Positions 10,644 to 20,566 of a DNA stretch of 64,000 nucleotides are shown piece by piece. Location: positions 434,001 to 498,000 of the forward strand of contig ML991775.1 of assembly GCA_010094025.1 (NCBI GenBank), written 5' to 3'. Below the pieces are notes generated by a model. That model did no database searches. It was not told the DNA's origin and saw nothing but the letters and a program-made list of their open reading frames with translations. Numbering within the stretch: the stretch's first letter is position 1; the number at the start of each line of letters is the position of its first letter. The position numbers and the translations under genes were made by a program. The DNA comes from Viridothelium virens. Its lineage: Eukaryota; Ascomycota; Dothideomycetes; Trypetheliales; Trypetheliaceae.

Positions 10644-11609
10644 TCAAGTACTTGCTTGCGTCTGCTCCTCCACATCCATAAATTCCTCCTTGGCTGCCTC
10701 GAATTTCTTGAGGATCTCATCACACATGTCATCAAGGTCATCAATGCCTTGCTCCAATGCATCGTACGCGCTTGCGCCGTCTGTGTACGTAAGTATGAGT
10801 GGAAAGTTTTTCTATTCGGCTACAACGCTTACCATACATCTGGATCCGGAGATGCATCTTCGATTCTGAGGGATGTGGGATTGTGTATCCGGCAAGCTCG
10901 ACTGCAGGGCTGTAAATCAAGTTAGAAAAGCTCCCATCCAGCCTAATAAGCCTTGAAAGAAAACAGTCTTTTTGAATTGACGTACTTTTTCATAATGACA
11001 TGCCGCAACGCATTGCCAAGCGTATGATCCTCGTGCAAGAACTCGAATGATGCTGCATCATCGAGGGAGCCAGGTAACTTATCACACGTTAGTTATGATT
11101 CTTGAGATACCATGCCTTTCCTGTATGGTACACACCACGCGCAGTCGTTGCTCGTCCAAGCCAATTTCTAGCGGGCTTCTGGGAATAATGGGTGCTGTGT
11201 CGTAAGGATTAAATGCTGGGCGCTCTTTCTTTTTGATCCCATTTGCTTGTTCGCCATTTGTCTGCTCGGCTGCGACGTCTGCCTGACCTTCATCGTCACC
11301 CATTGTGGTTTGCGAAGTATCTTGTCTTGGCGTCTCCAGCACTGTGTCCTCCTCCCCTTCTGTCTCCTTTCTTGCCGTTGGCGTCGAAGGTAAAGGCGAA
11401 TTTTCCTCTGCCACAAGCGCGGACGACATAGGGACTTCTACTCCAGCATCCGGTGTGTTTGACATGGCTCTATCCTGAGAACCTTGGGACATTATAGGTT
11501 CGTCTATTTGACTCTCTGTTTCCTGAGTATCCATGTTCATCGACAGAGCAGAGTCTCTCACAAGACTTCTGAACGACTCTTGGCTCATTGGCGCGTCGCG
11601 GCGAGCCAT
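10644..11609 (-). CDS. RPC19: RNA polymerases I and III subunit AC19 (RPAC2)
   Basis: Four exons: 11609-11136, 11077-10986, 10909-10833 and 10780-10644, 259 residues. The C-terminal ~100 residues are the RPB11-like dimerisation domain: LPGSLDDAASFEFLHEDHTL, then GNALRHVIMKNPAVE, then GYTIPHPSESKMHLRIQMYD and a helical tail ending EEQTQAST. AC19 pairs with AC40 as the alpha-like assembly platform of Pol I and Pol III. Budding yeast AC19 has about 142 residues; here exon 1 adds an acidic, Ser/Thr/Gln-rich stretch of about 150 residues that looks disordered. The start at 11609 is the first ATG after the short promoter shared with HIS3. Confidence 0.95.
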
Positions 11610-11764
11610 CTTTTTCTGCTACGATGGGTCCTTATCGATAAGGGATTTGACGTTTGACTGCAGGGGCCCGACCCCGAGGACCTTGGTGGGTACGATGGGT
11701 TTTCGAAGACTCAATGAACTTTTGAAAATTTCGGGTCTGAAAAAGGTCAATCGCGCGCTACATC
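11610..11764. promoter_or_regulatory. Short bidirectional promoter RPC19 / HIS3
   Basis: Only about 155 bases separate two divergent start codons. Two near matches to the Gcn4/CPC1 site TGACTCA are visible: TTGACTGC near 11655 and AGACTCA near 11707. Both differ from consensus, so control by the amino-acid starvation activator is plausible for HIS3 but unproven. Confidence 0.55.
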
Positions 11765-12547
11765 ATGATGTCTCAATCGAGTAGGAAGGCTATCATTAAC
11801 CGCGATACCAACGAGACGAAGATACGACTTGCACTGAATCTGGACGGTGGAGAATTACCACAGCTGGAGAATGCGGAAGGAGCGACTGTCAATGGGGAAC
11901 AAAATACACACGCTACACAGAATTCCAAGAGCCAGCAAATAGACGTCGATACTGGCATTGGCTTTCTAGATCACATGCTCCATGCTCTTGCCAAACACGC
12001 AGGCTGGAGTCTCTACCTACGAACGCGCGGTGACCTTCACAGTACGTGTTCCTTCCCCCAACCACCTCTTCATTCCTTCTCCTAACCTCCACTCTCAATC
12101 CCTCTCCACCGACTAATTACTAACTACTCCTCCTCAACAGTCGATGACCATCACAGTGCCGAAGACACCTTCATCGCTCTCGGCACCGCCTTCAAATCCG
12201 CCCTTGGCACCACCGCCGGCCTCGCCCGCTTCGGCTTCGCCTTCGCGCCCCTCGACGAAGCCCTCTCCCGCGCCGTCATCGACCTCTCGAACCGCCCCTA
12301 CTCCGTCATCAACCTCGGCCTCCGGCGCGAGAAGCTCGGCGACCTGAGCACCGAGATGCTCCCCCACTGCCTGCAGAGCTTTGCGCAAGGCGCCGGCGTC
12401 ACGCTGCATGTGGATTGCGAGAGGGGCGACAACGATCACCATCGGGCGGAGAGCGCGTTCAAGGCGTTGGCGGTGGCGGTGCGGATGGCGACGCAGAGGA
12501 CGGGGAGGCAGGGCGAGGTGCCGAGTACGAAGGGCGTTTTGTTTTGA
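11765..12547 (+). CDS. HIS3: Imidazoleglycerol-phosphate dehydratase
   Basis: Two exons, 11765-12041 and 12141-12547, 227 residues (226 if the second of two tandem ATGs is used); the family is about 220. It catalyses the sixth step of histidine synthesis, removing water from imidazoleglycerol phosphate in a Mn-dependent reaction. Motifs in order: [13 protein letters not shown] at the front, [18 protein letters not shown], the metal-binding [14 protein letters not shown] just after the intron, then [11 protein letters not shown] and [17 protein letters not shown] near the end. The 99-nt intron splits the codon before DDHH and restores the motif exactly. Exon 2 is very GC-rich, changing from C-ending to G-ending codons about two thirds along. 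Confidence 0.97.
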
Positions 12548-14030
12548 TGGTAGAACAGGGGGCAAGGTGGAATATGAGACTCTACATTGAGGGCTCTTCT
12601 CGCGGGATAGGAATGGTCTTGTGTGAAGCTGGTGAGCTGCCCGCTGAGCTCGAACACACTGTGAAGATGGAGGATACAAAAATGTTTACTCTGATCGGCA
12701 GCGAACACCCGATGCCTACCTTTTCTTCGCTCGGCCTAGTTTATATCTCGTGAATGAAGAGATCATCAGCTGCTTCGGTGAATCTGATTAGGGGCATCGG
12801 GAAAGACTGCTAGCCCGGGCGGAGGATGAGAGCCGTGAAGGTGTTGTATGGATGTCGAAGCTATAGCCACAATAGGTCGCCAAGCAGAATAGTGTGATGT
12901 CCGTATCCGGGTATCTATCATTGACTTCATTTTATGGTTTACTATATAACTCCAGAAATACACTCCTGATAGCACTTTTGGATCTGCTAATTTGGATATC
13001 ATTTTCAGCAGTGCCTCGAGTAAATTTTGCTCTCCTCACGTTCTTTTTTGCTCTCACTTCCACCATCGGAGATAACATTGTCAGTGCCATGGCTATTGCC
13101 GTAGAATCATGGGCAACGGACCTCGCTACCGCAGCCACGAGTCTAATATCTGGTACGATAATGGATTACTCTTGGAGGATGGCGGAAGACCCGATTCTCG
13201 CATTCGTCTCTTGACCCATAAGTTTTTTGCATGATGACACCACCTGAAGGAAGGATATCAAAATGTATTCGATGCATAACGGCTGGCACTGAATTTCTAT
13301 CATCTTAAAAAGTTTTTACATGGTATCCAGGAAGTTTCCTAAAGGTTCCGCAAACAGTGTGATTTCCATCCTCAGACCAGGTGTGGTTAAGTCTAAAAAT
13401 CAAAGCGATGCGGGAAGATAGCCAAATAATGGGGGCATGCAAATTGATAGATATTGAGGTTCCGTTTCGATATCTGCTTTGCTCTGCACAAAGTGAGCTT
13501 TAATTGACACGTGAAGGCTGTGCCCGCAAGGTCTATGTGGAGGAGAGAAAGAGAGAATGGAAAGCCGGGTTTACAAGTCCTTATCTCACCTTAGGTACGT
13601 GAAGGGTGCCACGGGTGCCCTGCTCGGTGAAGTTTTATCCGAAAATACTCCGTGCAGCATAGTTCATTTACTAACTACGGCGACGCAAAATTGGCACTTG
13701 CCCTTGCAGAGTACGGAGTTAGAAGACTTCTCTTAAATTCACCAGCAATGCACCGGGCCCAAAAACGCTCAATCAAATATCGTAAGAGACATGACTAATT
13801 GAATTGCCGGACCAGAGATCACGTTTGATCTGGCATCACCAAGTATACGTCTTTGAGGGTTCACGGAGTACATGCCACTGAAGTATTGCTCTTCCAATAA
13901 TCCGTGCCATCTTTTCGAAGCTAGACCGCGGTGCAGGGGCGCCGAGCGGGCCGAGTTTTAGCAATATCTCTATTTCATCGACCGTTGACTTTGATCAACC
14001 TATTTCACGAAGCTCGCGGCTGTCGCAAAG
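12548..14030. other. 1.5-kb interval, no supported gene
   Basis: One plus-strand frame (ATG 12897 to 13214, about 105 codons) is hydrophobic but AT-rich and has no recognisable motif, so I do not call it. Between 13640 and 13870 three imperfect copies of the TACTCCGTA palindrome occur. The last part should hold the WDR70 promoter. Confidence 0.5.
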
Positions 14031-15797
14031 ATGGAAGGGGATGTCTCGGGGGACGAGGAGGCTTTGCGCAATTATCTGGGTACCTCCTCGTTCGGCAAGA
14101 AATCAAGAGATGCGAATATCGAGGCCCAGATTGATCGGAGCAAAAGACAGCCTGCAGCAGCGTCGGGCCCAGACGCGAAAGGCTCCTCAAAAAGCTCCGG
14201 AGAAAGCGCAGCTTACGAAGATAGCGACAATGCTGCGGAGCGAAGCGAGGACGACGATGACGATGACGACGACGATGAGGAAGAGGACGACGAGTTTCCG
14301 GTATCCCACGAGCTTCTTGTCAAGACTCACGAACGAGCAGTGACAACTATCACTTTGGATCCTTCCGGTACTCGAATGATTACAGGCTCGACCGACTGCA
14401 CTCTCAAAATACACGATTTCGCTTCGTGGACACCTACGACCGTGCGGGCCTTCAAATCCGTTGATCCAACAGCTTCCAAGCACTCTACAAACGTTGAGAC
14501 TCATCCTGTGCACCATGCAGTTTTCAATCCCCTATCACCTAGTCAAGTCCTTGTCATCACTGCTCTTCCACAGGCTAAGATCTTCACCCGCGATGGCGAG
14601 ATGGAAACACAATTTGTCAAAGGGGATATGTACCTGCGAGACATGCATAATACCAAAGGCCATATTTCAGAAATTACAACAGGTACATGGCATCCGACAA
14701 ATCGGAATCAGTGCGTCACAGCTGGGACTGATAGCACACTTCGGATATGGGATGTCAATGAACAACGGTCTCAAAAAGAAGTCATAGTCCACAAGTCAAG
14801 AGCAGCAGGATCAGCAGGGCGCACTAGAATGACAGCTGTGGTATGGGCCTCTCCACGGCAAGGAGGGAACAACATCCTTGTGTCGGCAGCCTTGGACGGA
14901 AGTTTGGCTATGTGGAGTGGTGACGGGCCATACAGTAGGCCAGCTGGAGAAGTTCGGAACGCTCATGTTCCTGATACGTGGACTGGGGGTATTGACGTTA
15001 GTCCAGATGGTAGACTTGTAGTGACAAGAGGCGGTGACAATACCATCAAACTTTGGGACACTAGGAAGTTCAAGCAACCCCTTAATACAGCCCAGCACCA
15101 GTCAACCTTCTTACAATACCCAACTACTAATATTCAGTTCTCGCCGACAGGCTCAAACGTCATCACAGGATCCGAGGACGGTTCTCTACATATTCTTAAC
15201 CCAGCAACCCTCAAGCCAGAGCTAATCACTCCAGTCACTCCAGGCTCAGCTCTAATCACTGTTCTCTGGCACGAGAAGTTGAATCAAATTATCACTGGGT
15301 CAGCTAATGCCGAGACGCATGTCCTTTACAACCCGAATCTCTCTAGTGGCGGCGCAAAATTGGTCATGTCTAAAGCACCGAAGCGGAGACACATCGACGA
15401 TGACCCCAATCTCACTATGGACTTGTCGCAAGGCATCTCAGGCGATAGCGCTGCCACACCGGGGGATCGAGCGCCACCTGGTAGTTTCGCGGCTCGGCAT
15501 CCGACTGTGGGACTCACTTATTCGGGCAGATCGCGAGATCCTCGACGGCCACATATCCCTCAATCTACGCCGTTTGCGAAGAATAATCCGGATGAGAAGC
15601 ACATTATGGCAAATATACCGCTAAGCTCCATGCGTGATGAAGATCCTCGAGAAGCGCTGCTGAAGTACGCGGATAAGGCAAAGAATGACCCATTATTTAC
15701 AAATGCGTGGAAAACTACGCAGCCTAAGACTATATATGCGGAATTTAGTGATGACGAGGGTGACAAGGCCCCTGAAAAGAAAAAGCAGAAAACCTGA
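14031..15797 (+). CDS. wdr70: WD40-repeat protein WDR70 homologue
   Basis: Single exon, 588 residues, ATG at 14031. The N-terminus is followed by a long acidic run (Asp/Glu, about residues 74-90). WD40 repeats then fill about residues 95-450, with repeat ends such as STLRIWD, SLAMWSGD and NTIKLWDTRKF. The C-terminal ~130 residues are Pro/Arg/Lys-rich (HIPQSTPFAKNNPDEKHIMA, REALLKYADKA) and end in a basic KKKQKT. This order, including the ALLKYADKA-type tail, is that of WDR70 (gastrulation-defective-1 like). In fission yeast Wdr70 works with the Cul4-Ddb1 ubiquitin ligase in H2B ubiquitination and DNA-end resection. A nuclear role here is inferred from the family. Confidence 0.92.
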   Translation: MEGDVSGDEEALRNYLGTSSFGKKSRDANIEAQIDRSKRQPAAASGPDAKGSSKSSGESAAYEDSDNAAERSEDDDDDDDDDEEEDDEFPVSHELLVKTHERAVTTITLDPSGTRMITGSTDCTLKIHDFASWTPTTVRAFKSVDPTASKHSTNVETHPVHHAVFNPLSPSQVLVITALPQAKIFTRDGEMETQFVKGDMYLRDMHNTKGHISEITTGTWHPTNRNQCVTAGTDSTLRIWDVNEQRSQKEVIVHKSRAAGSAGRTRMTAVVWASPRQGGNNILVSAALDGSLAMWSGDGPYSRPAGEVRNAHVPDTWTGGIDVSPDGRLVVTRGGDNTIKLWDTRKFKQPLNTAQHQSTFLQYPTTNIQFSPTGSNVITGSEDGSLHILNPATLKPELITPVTPGSALITVLWHEKLNQIITGSANAETHVLYNPNLSSGGAKLVMSKAPKRRHIDDDPNLTMDLSQGISGDSAATPGDRAPPGSFAARHPTVGLTYSGRSRDPRRPHIPQSTPFAKNNPDEKHIMANIPLSSMRDEDPREALLKYADKAKNDPLFTNAWKTTQPKTIYAEFSDDEGDKAPEKKKQKT

Positions 15798-17971
15798 GAG
15801 GCCTGGGGCAAGGCCGCTTGGAACCCAGTACGGACTTGCTTAGACCAAAGGTCCAGTCTTCTAGAGGTTGAGGTGCATATGCGTTGCATTTCTGGACAGT
15901 TCTGATCGTCGATCATGCAGTCGGCGGAGGCTCAATCATGACTGCGCCTGTTAGTGGGTTTCCTCAGCTACGAGGAAAAGGCAGACTTGTGGTCTGTCGA
16001 TATTTGTCATGAAAGGCATTCTTCTACTTTTCCTCCGCTCATGAATAAGAGATCGAAGAACGTAGAACATGCATCAGACTTCTTCGCTCTTAGTCTACGT
16101 TTCAGCCTACCTACTAGAGTTGAGATATGGCAATAAGCGGTCAAGGTATTGCAAGCGATGATCTTAGCGCGTGCCGAATTCTCAAGCCAAGGATGACGTA
16201 CAGTAAGCCACCCGTGGTTAGGTAGTGGCATCAGCTACAGTAGCCTTACTTACCTAATCCAGATACATAGTGAACCACCCAAGTATCCTCCTCCCAGCTT
16301 CCGATCTCAGCCGCTTGCACTCATTGCCTCATTGTAACACAAAGAGTCATCTTGACATGCGGCGCAAGAATGTGAACTGTATCCAATGGGAAAACTGTGC
16401 AAAGCCAGAAGCAATCATGTTAAAAGCTTCATCAAATGTCCATGCGAGGCGGACAGACCAGCCTTCGCAGGCTCCATCAGTCCCAGGAGGAAAACTTGCT
16501 TACGCCGTATACACCCAAGGCTCTTAATGCTCGAATGTGACCCAAGCTTGCTCCGCCGATAGATTACCGCTTCATGATGTTCCATTCGCCTTCGGCAGAG
16601 ATTCCTAATCTCAAAACGCGAGCTATATATCTTTCAATTCCGTAATTAGATGAATGTACGAACAGGAGATTGATCGCGTTTCAAACGTGGAGGTCATTGG
16701 CGTCAGTGGCGCCGGTGATCTTGCCAGCTACTTCAATGCCTCATTTGCCTACATCTTCCAAGGATCAACCTTATTACCTGACTGCAGCCTACATGTACGA
16801 ACGCCTGGATAGCTGACAATTCCAAACGCGGGAGCCGAACCGTCTGAATCTCCGAAAGCGGTCCACGAACGAATTGCTACTACCTTGCGCTTCGATGGAG
16901 CTGAGTGAGGGACTTCGATTTGCAGAAGAGACTAGTGGGCGTGGGAGTCTCGTGCCACTTTTTGATAGCAAGACACATGAACTCAAGCCATGCATGTATG
17001 CTGGAAACGCCTTGCTCCGTGGCCCTTCAACATTGGACAAGGCCGATTCTGGGCTCTTGGGGCGCTTTTGATTTCCGTCGCGTGTGGGTAGACGCTTCTA
17101 GGCTACGACTTCCCTCCCAGACTCTCAACACCATTTAAAGGGTGTGTAAGCCTCACCAGCGGAATGGAAGAACAATGCAGTATGCATCGACGCCCAAAAT
17201 TTTTTTTGATTTCTTTTTTTTTCAAAAATTGCAAATTGATATGCTACGTTGCAAGCACTGATTTCCCATATCGGGAAGATAGGACGGATTCAAGGCAGTG
17301 AGCCTTTCACGCAATACTATGGACGCCCGACTTCAGCACTGCCTGCCTCTGGGCAGGGAAATGGCCTGCCTTGGCAACTGCAAATTTATTTGCCGTGTGT
17401 CCCATGGTCGCTGCTCAGACGGGAAAACATGTCCTCATGTTTTAGCAAACGTGACTCGCTGGACAAATACCGTTGATAGGGGAGGGCATCCTACTGGTCT
17501 ATCTTCCGAGAATATTGCACAGAGAATCGTGGTTGCAGAGATGCTTCTGTACATTATCCGCAGGAATTAGCCTAGACCAAGACTTAGATCCATAAATGCT
17601 TGGTTATGCCTACAGAGGATGTAGTAGATCTGACATTCCGGCATGGCCAGTAATAGACCCTGCTCGCTAATAGGATCAAGGTCGACATCTGTACAGGGAG
17701 GCTGGCAATCATTCAGCGGAGGGCGAAGTACGCCTTGCATCTTATGCATGGTGCCACGGGTGGGTAGAGACTATCTCAGGCAACCGGGCAAATGTCTCTC
17801 GAGGCCATCCTTCTGAGGACTCGGCGTGCTCTTGCCTGCACATGTGTGCTCCAAAGCGAGCTGCAGAGACCGTCAATCAACGTTTGCCTCGGCAAAACTG
17901 TCTGGAAAGAAGATATATAGTGAGCCTCATCCTAGTCATCTGGCACAGCTCAACTAAGCAGAGTCTGAGTT
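15798..17971. other. 2.2-kb gene-free interval
   Basis: Contains only frames under 90 codons in all directions, none with motifs. A poly-T/poly-A stretch lies near 17198-17230. I see no RNA gene. Confidence 0.55.
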
Positions 17972-19535
17972 ATGGCACAGCGATACCGGCAGTACGTGAG
18001 TTCTCAAAGCAACCGAAATCCGTGCCTCAAAAATCTAGATGAATATCTCTCGAATCCACCGTCGAGGAGGTCACGCTGTCGGATCCACGTTTCGGACTTT
18101 TCCGAGACAAGAATTTTAAATTTACGAGAAGAAATTGAAGAAGATCAACTTGAATCTAAGCTACGGGGCACTCACTTTACGACCCGCAACAATATATGCC
18201 CGGAAGGTGAAGATTGCACGTTCCTTGGAAGGCTGTTGATCATTGAAGATCCCACTCCAAGTGTTATCGATCACGTATGGTCTGTGTTGGAAGTGGACCC
18301 AATGTTCTTCGCCTGGCACATTTCTTCACCATCTAAGTCTCTCGGAGTAGTTCCAACTCCAGATGATGCAGAGCCGCTGCCGAGAACGGAGTCACATGAT
18401 TTCACGAACGTTCACTATCATCGACTAGTGTCTTTCCCTGAAAACCCTCCGAGAAAGGATATGCTGCGAAAGGCTCATGTGAAACGGGAGATCATAGGGC
18501 TACTGGAGTTGGAAAGCTCTTATATCAGTCTCGCACACCAATGCATTTCCATGTTACGCACGAGAACGGACTCAGGGCGTTGGCTATGTGGGTAGCTCTC
18601 CTGGACGAGTTTCAACCCTATCTTTGACTAATGACTGGACAGGTATTGTCTTAGTGGATCGGCCTATTGAGGGAAGGGAAAGGTATCTGTACGACGCTGA
18701 TGAAAATGGGAACCAGAGAATCATCGATTTGCCGTCGCAGCCGCTTCTTGATTATCGAGACATTTGTAATTTTGCCGGAACCAATGCACACACGGAACAT
18801 CATGGCCTTGGTTTACTAGATGCTCTTACATGCAGCTGGAATCAGGAGGCTCTTCAGTTTGATCGAAAGAACCCAACACTCTGGTCTCTTGCATGCTGCC
18901 CGCTTCAGATCGTTGCCAAAGAGTGGGTTAGATATATTGACGTGATGCGATCCAGCATCATGCAGTATGAATACTCAAGTCCCGACCTTCTTAGCACGGA
19001 CCACGAACGAAATGAATTACGCTCTGATCTCAATGCCTTGCGATTCTGGGGTCGCCGCTTCGCAACAGCCCGGCAGGATATTGAGGCGACATTAGATTTC
19101 CTCTACTCAAACAACGCCTCGAACTCTTTACCGGAAAGGTCTCTCTCGCTTTTGCTGGATTACTATAGAAGAAAGTCTACAGTCGTAAAGGATCAGAGTC
19201 GGCAGGTAGATGAGAAGATATCAGTTGTGGTGTCATTAATAAATAGCGGTAACGGCCGACCAGCCGAAGTCGCATATCCTGGAACTGCGGATAGGAACAT
19301 CGCTCGACTGACTGGCTTGACCCTTGTCTTCGTCTGTCGTGCTTTCATATCAAGCGTTTTCGGCGCAAGTTTTGCCAACCGTCTCGGGGTAATGTACTTT
19401 CCGATACGACTCGTGGTCGATTTAATACTTGCGTATCTCTGGCTCCATTCCACTTTTCCGGAAAGAGTGGATATTAGAGCGCACTGGCATACCCTGTATG
19501 AGTATGGCGCTAGGCTATTTGCCCGTCCTTCCTGA
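17972..19535 (+). CDS. CorA-like membrane protein (fungal family)
   Basis: Two exons, 17972-18587 and 18643-19535, 502 residues. The 55-nt intron (GTGGGT...GACTGGACAG, branch site CTAATGAC) splits a Cys codon. The large N-terminal part is soluble and mixed alpha/beta. A long helical stretch follows (about 310-420, with RRFATARQDIEATLDFL and repeated Leu), then two C-terminal membrane helices around LTGLTLVFVCRAFISSVFGA and PIRLVVDLILAYLWLH. Helix-stalk plus two terminal TM helices is the CorA/ZntB divalent-cation channel layout. The GMN signature after TM1 is replaced by GAS, as in many fungal CorA-like proteins, so Mg2+ transport cannot be assumed. Confidence 0.75.
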
Positions 19536-20566
19536 GCACGACAGATTGCAGGGCTTGACAACATGATCTTTGGCAGATAGTGAGCGCTGAGTAATACTTG
19601 AAGCGAGCTCAAACCTCTCAGGCGAGATAAGAAAAAGCTGCAACTCGATTAGTACGGAGCGACATGTAGTCAAAGCACTCTTTTGTGAAACGTTATTTCA
19701 GGTTCTGATATGCGATAGACTAGTGCAGACACCACATCTAACCAAGTTTTAACGCTTAGCTACCCGTTATCATAGAAGGCTGCTGATGACACACTCCAAA
19801 TTCCATGAGATCTAGTGAGAAGAGACCCAGTTACGAAGAATGAATGCAGACTTAAGTGGCATCATGGTGCCTTTCTTACTATTTGTTTGCGACCGATCTT
19901 GGACATGGCTTCACATACGGACGCGAATGAAAGTGCTGATATCCGTCCGCACCCCACGAAGTACTGGTCGGTAGGCTATAGGTGAATTTTCTGGTCAAAC
20001 AGCAAAGCCTTAATGAGACCAGTAGCTTGAACTCAATAGTTATCATAGTTGATACGCAGTGTAGATGGAAGGAGTCCCACTTATGGCGTTGTATACTAAT
20101 GAATCACGACTAACGACCGTCTTCAAGGAGGAACTTTGTTCGACCACTCAAAGGGTTGATAGCATGAGCGAGTCTGAACGGCACAGCGTAAGCCAATCGT
20201 TGAGGATCTTTGAGTCTAGCCATACGTAGTTCGTCACCTTGCATGAACAAAGCCGGACGCGCGCTAAGCGGGGACTTGAGATGCAAGACATGCGCAGGCG
20301 GCGTCCCGAAGGATGCTCAAAACCAACATTTCTCCCAGCACTATACTTGACACCTGTAATCTTTAACCCCCGCTATACAAATGTATGTCCTCGGTAGCCC
20401 TCACCAACGCCTGAATTAGGGCACTCGTCGCCGGCGGCCAGGTCAAGGGACCCCCAGCTGCAGATCACGCAAAGTGGTCATCTGGCTTTCCAAGCAAACC
20501 TCGACCGACCACCAGCACGCACATGCAGACTCGGACTCGCCTTCTTTCCTCCCAATAGCGCGCGCG
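19536..20566. other. 1-kb intergenic interval
   Basis: No frame with coding character. The C/T-rich last 200 bases probably carry the promoter and leader of the NIPA-type transporter gene. Confidence 0.55.

Noticed and set aside
12134-12679. 181-codon minus-strand frame opposite HIS3 exon 2
   Set aside because: A mirror of GC-rich HIS3 codons; HIS3 motifs fix the coding strand.
12897-13214. Hydrophobic 105-codon plus-strand frame
   Set aside because: AT-rich, no motif, no paralogue and an unconvincing start; hydrophobicity follows from T-rich sequence.
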